From an archaeon (GTDB lineage: Archaea > Halobacteriota > Syntropharchaeia > Alkanophagales > Methanospirareceae), in assembly GCA_030019325.1 (NCBI GenBank), contig JASEFB010000096.1:1-6197 (forward strand): DNA of 6,197 bases, read 5' to 3'. This document shows, in pieces, positions 1 through 6,055 of the stretch. Within the stretch, counting starts at the first letter, position 1. The number at the start of each line of letters is the position of its first letter. The notes under the pieces were generated by a model, which did no database searches, was not told where the DNA came from, and saw only the letters and a list, made by a program, of their open reading frames with translations. Both the position numbers and the translations under genes were made by a program.

Positions 1-31
1 ATCCTTGTTTTAGTGGATTAGCCTCTTCGAT
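1..31 (-). repeat. Mutated terminal repeat, cut by window edge
   Basis: This matches repeat positions 7-37 of the intact copies except for the same three changes as the copy at 145-181: T31C, G33T and C37T in plus-strand numbering. All three lie in what becomes the 5' end of the repeat in the transcript, so the ATTGAAAC tag side is intact as far as it is visible. Decay of the leader-distal repeat is normal in CRISPR arrays. Confidence 0.95.
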
Positions 32-144
32 AAACCCTTTCTTTAAAAGAAAGCGTTTTCGGAAAGAAATTTATTTTGTACCTCCTCTTCTAAAAGGACC
101 GTAGCGGGGAAGGTATCGGGAACCCCGAAGGGGGGTTCCTGATT
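32..144. other. 113-bp non-spacer interval, copy 1
   Basis: This stretch lies between two mutated repeats and is about three times the length of a normal spacer. No gene is visible. It holds two perfect inverted repeats: CTTTCTT/AAGAAAG (37-43 and 47-53) and GGAACCCC/GGGGTTCC (119-126 and 132-139). It could be original array-flanking DNA carried along in the duplication, or two old spacers fused through a lost repeat (36+37+36 is close to 113), but I see only a faint repeat-like trace (CCTCTTC at 84-90, preceded by TTATTTTGTA). Confidence 0.7.
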
Positions 145-181
145 GTTTCAATCCTTGTTTTAGTGGATTAGCCTCTTCGAT
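145..181 (-). repeat. Mutated CRISPR repeat, second copy
   Basis: A full 37-bp copy that ends GCCTCTTCGAT instead of GCCTTTGCGAC (changes at positions 31, 33 and 37). It carries exactly the same three substitutions as the partial copy at 1-31, so the two share a duplication history and did not decay independently. Confidence 0.96.
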
Positions 182-294
182 AAACCCTTTCTTTAAAAGA
201 AAGCGTTTTCGGAAAGAAATTTATTTTGTACCTCCTCTTCTAAAAGGACCGTAGCGGGGAAGGTATCGGGAACCCCGAAGGGGGGTTCCTGATT
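182..294. other. 113-bp non-spacer interval, copy 2
   Basis: Identical by eye to 32-144. In the direction of array transcription it follows directly after the last intact repeat (295-331), so the oldest transcribed part of the array runs into it. Its hairpins lie at 187-203 and 269-289. No coding sequence is seen. Confidence 0.75.
269..289 (-). other. Stable hairpin just past the last intact repeat
   Basis: GGAACCCC pairs with GGGGTTCC around a 5-nt loop, starting five bases downstream of the last intact repeat in the transcript; a second copy is at 119-139. Eight mostly G-C pairs make it a strong structure that could end or protect the precursor RNA. No T-tract follows in the transcribed direction, so it is not a standard intrinsic terminator, and archaeal termination depends on T-runs rather than hairpins. 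The structure is seen; the role is speculative. Confidence 0.4.
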
Positions 295-626
295 GTTTCA
301 ATCCTTGTTTTAGTGGATTAGCCTTTGCGACGTAAAGATGATGATGAGGTATGGAACGCCACAAATAGCGTTTCAATCCTTGTTTTAGTGGATTAGCCTT
401 TGCGACGATGGAATAATAGCCTTCGCTCAAACAGAAGCTAATAGTTTCAATCCTTGTTTTAGTGGATTAGCCTTTGCGACAATGAACAGGGTCAAGCATC
501 AGCACCATCAGCAAAGTTTCAATCCTTGTTTTAGTGGATTAGCCTTTGCGACATTTCCATCCCGGGCAGTTACGCGCATGGGATAGTTAGTTTCAATCCT
601 TGTTTTAGTGGATTAGCCTTTGCGAC

Positions 627-661
627 TTACGGGGTGTTTAACATCCACTTCGGTATTACAA
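627..661 (-). other. Spacer S5, diverged twin of S35
   Basis: A 35-bp spacer. Its crRNA-strand sequence begins TTGTAATACCGAA, the same first 13 bases as S35, and reads CNTEVDVKHPV in the second frame. Over 35 aligned positions it matches S35 at 27. Five of eight differences fall in the third-codon position of that frame. I do not recognise the target protein. Confidence 0.9.
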
Positions 662-1505
662 GTTTCAATCCTTGTTTTAGTGGATTAGCCTTTGCGACTC
701 TGTGAATAATAACTAAATAAGGGAAGTGGACATAGTTTCAATCCTTGTTTTAGTGGATTAGCCTTTGCGACATTGTATGGGTCTCCGTCAAAAAGGCGGA
801 GGTGAGAGTTTCAATCCTTGTTTTAGTGGATTAGCCTTTGCGACATTTGTGTTACACTAATGGTTATTGCCTTTTTTCTACTGTTTCAATCCTTGTTTTA
901 GTGGATTAGCCTTTGCGACTCGAAGTCAAATATGACAAAAGTATCAAACCAGAGGAGTTTCAATCCTTGTTTTAGTGGATTAGCCTTTGCGACATATACG
1001 GGCATGCATACCGGCAGAAGCGATATAAGTTTCAATCCTTGTTTTAGTGGATTAGCCTTTGCGACCTTGATAAGATTGTGGACATCCTGCTGGGGCTTTG
1101 GTTTCAATCCTTGTTTTAGTGGATTAGCCTTTGCGACGACATTTAGCTTTTCTTGATCCGCCTTATGGTATGAGGTTTCAATCCTTGTTTTAGTGGATTA
1201 GCCTTTGCGACAATATTTTTCTCTATCAGCATAAGCGGGCTCAATTGCGTTTCAATCCTTGTTTTAGTGGATTAGCCTTTGCGACGCATTATCAAAATCC
1301 TCTGAACCTTCTTTTCGATAATGTTTCAATCCTTGTTTTAGTGGATTAGCCTTTGCGACCCAAATAGCCGTTTTTAACTCTGATATTGTCGATAGTTTCA
1401 ATCCTTGTTTTAGTGGATTAGCCTTTGCGACATTACAATAAATAAACTATATCCATCACCTTCAATACGTTTCAATCCTTGTTTTAGTGGATTAGCCTTT
1501 GCGAC

Positions 1506-1540
1506 TTCTTCTCCATATCCAGATATTTAATCCAATCCTC
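1506..1540 (-). other. Spacer S17, possible homologue of S43
   Basis: The crRNA strand reads IKYLDMEKK within an open frame. S43 reads IGYLDMEHK on the opposite strand. Nucleotide identity is about 19 of 26 aligned positions, and the leucine codons differ silently. This is weaker than the other spacer pairs. Confidence 0.4.
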
Positions 1541-2091
1541 GTTTCAATCCTTGTTTTAGTGGATTAGCCTTTGCGACAACTACCATCAACAAAGTTTGTC
1601 AGGTCGTATATCGGGTTTCAATCCTTGTTTTAGTGGATTAGCCTTTGCGACTAATATAGCATAGGCATTATTAGAAGTGCTCGATCGGTTTCAATCCTTG
1701 TTTTAGTGGATTAGCCTTTGCGACTGCCCGTTTATCATCAATTAATGATATTTTCTTTTGGTTTCAATCCTTGTTTTAGTGGATTAGCCTTTGCGACCCT
1801 GAACTTACTACGAAATCTTACTAAAATGTTATGTTTCAATCCTTGTTTTAGTGGATTAGCCTTTGCGACTATCGACGAAGGCGGAAATTTCGAGGGAATG
1901 AAAGAGGTTTCAATCCTTGTTTTAGTGGATTAGCCTTTGCGACGGTGTTGGTATTGCTATTGGTGGTATAATTATCGGTGGGTTTCAATCCTTGTTTTAG
2001 TGGATTAGCCTTTGCGACACCGAAACCAACCTTAACCCAGGCTGAAACAATAAGGTTTCAATCCTTGTTTTAGTGGATTAGCCTTTGCGAC

Positions 2092-2126
2092 TCCCGAGCA
2101 TAATCCTCGGGAGTTTTTAGTATCTC
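2092..2126 (-). other. Spacer S25 with internal 7-bp hairpin
   Basis: TCCCGAG (2092-2098) and CTCGGGA (2106-2112) pair perfectly around a 7-nt loop, followed on the plus strand by GTTTTT, which looks like an intrinsic terminator. The other strand reads EILKTPEDYAR without a stop, so the source may equally be coding. In the crRNA the hairpin would occupy the 3' part of the guide. Confidence 0.6.
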
Positions 2127-2314
2127 GTTTCAATCCTTGTTTTAGTGGATTAGCCTTTGCGACATTTGGAAATGAAGCAAATAAGTTTAGGATATAACGA
2201 TAGTTTCAATCCTTGTTTTAGTGGATTAGCCTTTGCGACCTTTAACGACTCGAGCCAGCCGCGTTCCAAGTCCTCCTGTTTCAATCCTTGTTTTAGTGGA
2301 TTAGCCTTTGCGAC

Positions 2315-2350
2315 AGATTTCACAGATAAGAAGACGGCTCTTGGAAATGA
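2315..2350 (-). other. Spacer S28, overlaps the target of S60
   Basis: A 36-bp spacer that starts on the plus strand with AGATTTCACAGA, the exact last 12 bases of S60. On the plus strand it reads DFTDKKTALGN in the same frame as S60, so the two protospacers are likely neighbours in one gene. Confidence 0.88.
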
Positions 2351-2387
2351 GTTTCAATCCTTGTTTTAGTGGATTAGCCTTTGCGAC

Positions 2388-2424
2388 CATTGGTTGTAAA
2401 GCGAATATGCTGTCAGTATCCGTG
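2388..2424 (-). other. Spacer S29, probable family B DNA polymerase target
   Basis: The crRNA-strand sequence reads TDTDSIFALQPM, preceded by a codon ending in C. This fits Y-T-D-T-D-S-I-F, the motif C (YxDTDS) of family B DNA polymerases, whose aspartates bind the catalytic metals. If right, the target is the replication gene of a virus or other element. The crRNA has the same sense as the mRNA, so it could act only on DNA. The motif is short, so chance remains possible. Confidence 0.6.
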
Positions 2425-2534
2425 GTTTCAATCCTTGTTTTAGTGGATTAGCCTTTGCGACTTCGTAGTAATCTAAATATACATCTTCATGGTCGTGGTT
2501 TCAATCCTTGTTTTAGTGGATTAGCCTTTGCGAC

Positions 2535-2570
2535 CACCCGTAAGTGGCAACTTACGCATTTTCAAATATT
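2535..2570 (-). other. Spacer S31 with internal 7-bp hairpin
   Basis: CGTAAGT (2539-2545) and ACTTACG (2550-2556) pair perfectly around GGCA, a tight and stable hairpin. It would sit in the 3' half of the guide and could hinder target pairing, or it may mirror a structured site in the invader. Confidence 0.6.
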
Positions 2571-2680
2571 GTTTCAATCCTTGTTTTAGTGGATTAGCCT
2601 TTGCGACTTATCATAGCTAACAACATTAGTAACGCATCTTCTAGTTTCAATCCTTGTTTTAGTGGATTAGCCTTTGCGAC

Positions 2681-2717
2681 TGTGCTTTATGGATTATAAA
2701 TCATAATATAAAAAAAG
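2681..2717 (-). other. Spacer S33, opposite-strand overlap with S65
   Basis: A 37-bp AT-rich spacer. Its plus strand contains GGATTATA, one variable base, then ATCATAATATAAAAAA; the reverse complement of S65 has the same 25 bases with one mismatch. AT-richness and the TATAAAA element suggest an intergenic or promoter target. In the transcript it contributes a run of seven T at 2710-2716. Confidence 0.9.
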
Positions 2718-2829
2718 GTTTCAATCCTTGTTTTAGTGGATTAGCCTTTGCGACCAGAGCGTCCCTGAATCTGAGAATATCAGAGAATGGAAGTTTCAAT
2801 CCTTGTTTTAGTGGATTAGCCTTTGCGAC

Positions 2830-2865
2830 CTTACTGGTCGCTTTATGTCCAGTTCGGTATTACAA
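2830..2865 (-). other. Spacer S35, diverged twin of S5
   Basis: A 36-bp spacer whose crRNA-strand sequence starts at exactly the same target base as S5 and reads CNTELDIKRPV. Substitutions relative to S5 are silent or conservative (V to L, V to I, H to R). It lies 30 spacers closer to the leader, so it was acquired later. Confidence 0.9.
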
Positions 2866-3268
2866 GTTTCAATCCTTGTTTTAGTGGATTAGCCTTTGCG
2901 ACTTTGGAATAGGTTCATTACTTGGAGGTAAAAAAGAGGTTTCAATCCTTGTTTTAGTGGATTAGCCTTTGCGACCTGAAGGATGACACATTTTTGAAAT
3001 ATCCATATCTACAGTTTCAATCCTTGTTTTAGTGGATTAGCCTTTGCGACCTTCCAAAAGAAGCCGGAAATTACGGTGAAGTCGGCGTTTCAATCCTTGT
3101 TTTAGTGGATTAGCCTTTGCGACTATATAAGTATAAACCGAAAAGCTTATGAAGGGGCGTTTCAATCCTTGTTTTAGTGGATTAGCCTTTGCGACCCCGC
3201 TCACGCCAGAATGGTCGGAGATTATCTTTCAGTTTCAATCCTTGTTTTAGTGGATTAGCCTTTGCGAC

Positions 3269-3308
3269 ACGAATGTGCATTATAGTCCGTCCTTGATTTT
3301 AACGATAG
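3269..3308 (-). other. Spacer S41, longest spacer (40 bp)
   Basis: At 40 bp this is the longest of the 78 spacers. On the crRNA strand one frame reads IVKIKDGL then TAA, and the TAA overlaps an ATG (TAATG) that opens another frame. This would fit a stop-start overlap between two genes in an invader operon, but the evidence is slight. Confidence 0.35.
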
Positions 3309-3417
3309 GTTTCAATCCTTGTTTTAGTGGATTAGCCTTTGCGACAATTCTCGTTGAAGAGCACATAATACAAAAAGAGAGTTTCAATCCTTGTTTTAGT
3401 GGATTAGCCTTTGCGAC

Positions 3418-3454
3418 ATTGGCTATTTAGATATGGAGCATAAGTATGGTATTG
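3418..3454 (-). other. Spacer S43, possible homologue of S17
   Basis: The plus strand reads IGYLDMEHKYGI, sharing YLDME and flanking residues with the S17 reverse strand. If both hit the same gene family, the two crRNAs target opposite strands of it. Confidence 0.4.
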
Positions 3455-4666
3455 GTTTCAATCCTTGTTTTAGTGGATTAGCCTTTGCGACGACATCTAA
3501 ATCCGCATGTCGACCGAAATCCAGAAGAGTTTCAATCCTTGTTTTAGTGGATTAGCCTTTGCGACGATGATATAGCATTTTCCGCAACTAACACTCAGGA
3601 AGTTTCAATCCTTGTTTTAGTGGATTAGCCTTTGCGACCTCCCCTTCGAAGAGAAAATTAAAAAATCCCTTGGAAGTTTCAATCCTTGTTTTAGTGGATT
3701 AGCCTTTGCGACAAAGATAGTCAGGAAGCGGCTAAGCTATTATTAGAAAGTTTCAATCCTTGTTTTAGTGGATTAGCCTTTGCGACTCATGGGTGGAGTA
3801 ATGTAACTCCGAAGGAAGTACGGTTTCAATCCTTGTTTTAGTGGATTAGCCTTTGCGACACCGCAATATCCAGACAGCAAACGTGCGGAAAGCAAGTTTC
3901 AATCCTTGTTTTAGTGGATTAGCCTTTGCGACTGCAACCCCTTCTCACGCTTGATCGCTAGGAACTTGGTTTCAATCCTTGTTTTAGTGGATTAGCCTTT
4001 GCGACATTATCATTGTCAGCGTCGCCAATCCGCATACAAGTTTCAATCCTTGTTTTAGTGGATTAGCCTTTGCGACGCATATTTACGAGCATGAGGGCGA
4101 GTTCGATCCGACGTTTCAATCCTTGTTTTAGTGGATTAGCCTTTGCGACTGCTGCAAATGACTTCAGAAGCTGTAACTCTTGTCCGGTTTCAATCCTTGT
4201 TTTAGTGGATTAGCCTTTGCGACCTTCACTAAGAAAGACAAGAATCAGGAGCGTTTAAGGTTTCAATCCTTGTTTTAGTGGATTAGCCTTTGCGACCCCT
4301 GGTACTGCGAATATTATCGTGAAGAAGGAGGAAGTGTTTCAATCCTTGTTTTAGTGGATTAGCCTTTGCGACACATTATTTTCGCATGTGCCATCGAGTC
4401 GCTGGCAAGTTTCAATCCTTGTTTTAGTGGATTAGCCTTTGCGACTTCATCATTCAAGCATGGTGGGTACAAAGATCCCGAGGGTTTCAATCCTTGTTTT
4501 AGTGGATTAGCCTTTGCGACGCAGTCTTGCATTGCGATCCAGATGCAAGGGCCAAGGTTTCAATCCTTGTTTTAGTGGATTAGCCTTTGCGACTGGGAAG
4601 AGGAAGAATCTGAGAAGTTATATATATATGTTTCAATCCTTGTTTTAGTGGATTAGCCTTTGCGAC

Positions 4667-4701
4667 TACGAAAAGACACTCGTTGATATAGATTTCACAG
4701 A
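4667..4701 (-). other. Spacer S60, overlaps the target of S28
   Basis: A 35-bp spacer that reads YEKTLVDIDFTD on the plus strand; its last 12 bases are the first 12 of S28. Joined, the two give a 59-bp open frame, YEKTLVDIDFTDKKTALGN, with no stop. The crRNA is antisense to this frame. The protein is not recognised. Confidence 0.88.
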
Positions 4702-5032
4702 GTTTCAATCCTTGTTTTAGTGGATTAGCCTTTGCGACTTTGATGGAGTTGGATCACCAGATGGGTGGTTATGGAGTTTCAATCCTTGTTTTAGTGGATT
4801 AGCCTTTGCGACGCATCAAGAAGACCACCCCACCAAGTTGGTCTTTCAAGTTTCAATCCTTGTTTTAGTGGATTAGCCTTTGCGACCATCAGAGATTTCC
4901 CGGAATGGCGTGAGAAAGTGATGTTTCAATCCTTGTTTTAGTGGATTAGCCTTTGCGACGGAAAAGGAGATTCCAATGGTACAGTGAGTGAAAGAGTTTC
5001 AATCCTTGTTTTAGTGGATTAGCCTTTGCGAC

Positions 5033-5067
5033 GTTTTTTCTTTTTTATATTATGATGTATAATCCCA
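5033..5067 (-). other. Spacer S65, opposite-strand overlap with S33
   Basis: A 35-bp spacer. Its reverse complement matches S33 at 24 of 25 positions, so the two crRNAs target opposite strands of the same, or nearly the same, element. It extends beyond S33 on one side and S33 extends beyond it on the other, so each shows the flank of the other's protospacer. Confidence 0.9.
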
Positions 5068-6055
5068 GTTTCAATCCTTGTTTTAGTGGATTAGCCTTTG
5101 CGACTCGAAATCTCTACTATGAGCAGGCTAAGGACCGGGTTTCAATCCTTGTTTTAGTGGATTAGCCTTTGCGACACGATAGGGAAGGGCGAACCATAAC
5201 TAAAAATAAGAGTTTCAATCCTTGTTTTAGTGGATTAGCCTTTGCGACCGGTGGAGGGCATACACATACGCAAACCATCTTATAGTTTCAATCCTTGTTT
5301 TAGTGGATTAGCCTTTGCGACTCCGCTATTGCGATGATTTCATCTCGCTGCATTCTAAGTTTCAATCCTTGTTTTAGTGGATTAGCCTTTGCGACTCTCT
5401 TTCCCGAATGTCCGCAGCAATAGGCACTCTAGTTTCAATCCTTGTTTTAGTGGATTAGCCTTTGCGACGGGCTTGCTTCGTTATTCTGAGAAAGTAGCGA
5501 TTGTGTTTCAATCCTTGTTTTAGTGGATTAGCCTTTGCGACCAACCAGAGGGATATCGCAACTGAATTCAGAATCAGTTTCAATCCTTGTTTTAGTGGAT
5601 TAGCCTTTGCGACTGTTCGATTGCAAGACTTATAACAGTTCTGGAATAAAGTTTCAATCCTTGTTTTAGTGGATTAGCCTTTGCGACACTGAGGTGCTTA
5701 GGAGTTTGATCAGCGGATATAGGTGTTTCAATCCTTGTTTTAGTGGATTAGCCTTTGCGACTATTTCAGTAGGGAGAGGATGTCACTAACTTCCCTTGTT
5801 TCAATCCTTGTTTTAGTGGATTAGCCTTTGCGACCTTGCAAGTGATGATAACAAGAAATATGCGGATCTACGTTTCAATCCTTGTTTTAGTGGATTAGCC
5901 TTTGCGACCCTTTACTGGAACCGCTGGCAGTTCCGGTAACTCTTGTTTCAATCCTTGTTTTAGTGGATTAGCCTTTGCGACCAAATTGCATGTGCAGGAA
6001 CGACGGCTCTCTAAAGACGTTTCAATCCTTGTTTTAGTGGATTAGCCTTTGCGAC

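Larger units (their letters stand above)
1..294. repeat. 150-bp tandem duplication at the array's distal end
   Basis: Bases 1-150 and 151-300 are identical by eye. The unit is a mutated CRISPR repeat followed by a 113-bp non-repeat stretch; the first unit lacks its first six bases because the window starts inside it. The intact repeat at 295 breaks the series. Either the old end of the array duplicated as a block after its terminal repeat had mutated, or the copy is an assembly artefact at a contig edge. More units may lie to the left. Confidence 0.93.
1..6055 (-). CRISPR. CRISPR array, 81 repeats seen, leader at right
   Basis: This array would give one long precursor RNA, cut within each repeat into crRNAs that guide a Cas effector complex to invader sequence. 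The window shows 79 intact 37-bp repeats (295-6055), two mutated repeats at the left, 78 ordinary spacers of 34-40 bp, and two 113-bp intervals. Minus-strand transcription is supported by the repeat ending GGATTGAAAC (8-nt ATTGAAAC tag, typical of Cas6-processed type I and III systems), mutated repeats at the left, and a TATA-bearing leader at the right. Spacers read as coding on either strand, which favours DNA targeting. Repeat length and tag fit types I-B, I-D or III; with the inferred TTW PAM, I-B is my best guess. No cas gene lies in the window, so subtype is inference. The array probably continues left of base 1. Confidence 0.99.
295..6055 (-). repeat. 79 identical 37-bp CRISPR repeats
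   Basis: On the plus strand each copy starts GTTTCAATCC and ends GCCTTTGCGAC. Starts are at 295,370,444,516,590,662,735,808,883,957,1029,1101,1175,1249,1323,1395,1469,1541,1615,1688,1761,1833,1907,1982,2055,2127,2203,2278,2351,2425,2498,2571,2644,2718,2793,2866,2939,3014,3087,3159,3232,3309,3381,3455,3529,3602,3676,3750,3823,3896,3969,4040,4113,4187,4260,4336,4409,4484,4557,4630,4702,4776,4850,4923,4996,5068,5139,5212,5285,5359,5432,5505,5577,5651,5725,5798,5872,5945,6019; each is 37 bp, and the gaps are spacers S1-S78 in order. In the transcript, AATCC (repeat positions 13-17) can pair with GGATT (28-32) across a 10-nt loop, a weak stem just before the expected cut upstream of ATTGAAAC. From memory, the 3' part (ACTAAAACAAGGATTGAAAC) matches repeats of Methanosarcina mazei; I could not check this. 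Confidence 0.98.

Noticed and set aside
32..144. A decayed CRISPR repeat hidden in the 113-bp interval (TTATTTTGTA then CCTCTTC at 84-90)
   Set aside because: The alignment needs a gap of several bases and leaves two unequal flanks (about 30 and 50 bp), so support is too weak to call.
269..289. Intrinsic terminator for the array at the GGAACCCC hairpin
   Set aside because: No T-tract follows the stem in the direction of transcription. It is kept only as a hairpin of unknown role.
221..430. A 69-residue minus-strand reading frame with repeated VAKANPLKQGLK
   Set aside because: It is a translation of CRISPR repeats and spacers. The repeated peptide is the repeat itself; there is no ribosome binding site and no conserved domain.
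898..1156. Overlapping frames on both strands (898-1107 minus, 932-1156 plus) with VAKANPLKQGLK or FNPCFSGLAFAT
   Set aside because: Both strands of the same repeats read open because 37-bp repeats plus about 36-bp spacers lack stops in some frames. They are not genes.
1870..3086. S22 and S38 resemble each other (GAAG-CGGAAATT-CG, 14 of 16)
   Set aside because: A match of this length is near what chance gives among 78 spacers, and similarity stops outside it.
1718..4575. Plus-strand frames at 1718-1933, 2157-2369 and 4366-4575 with FNPCFSGLAFAT repeats
   Set aside because: They are translated CRISPR repeats in the antisense direction of the array, and each ends when a spacer length shifts the frame.
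2755..4629. S34 and S59 share 11 bases (GAATCTGAGAA)
   Set aside because: About one shared 11-mer or fewer is expected by chance among this many spacers. It is internal, not at the ends, and the flanking bases do not agree.
920..5576. S9 end and S72 start share AACCAGAGG in the same codon frame
   Set aside because: Nine bases are expected to recur several times by chance, and the bases on both sides differ.
332..6018. Coding sense of individual spacers as a general clue to target strand bias
   Set aside because: A 36-base stretch is open in some frame most of the time, so open frames alone mean little. Only spacers with overlap or a recognisable motif were used.
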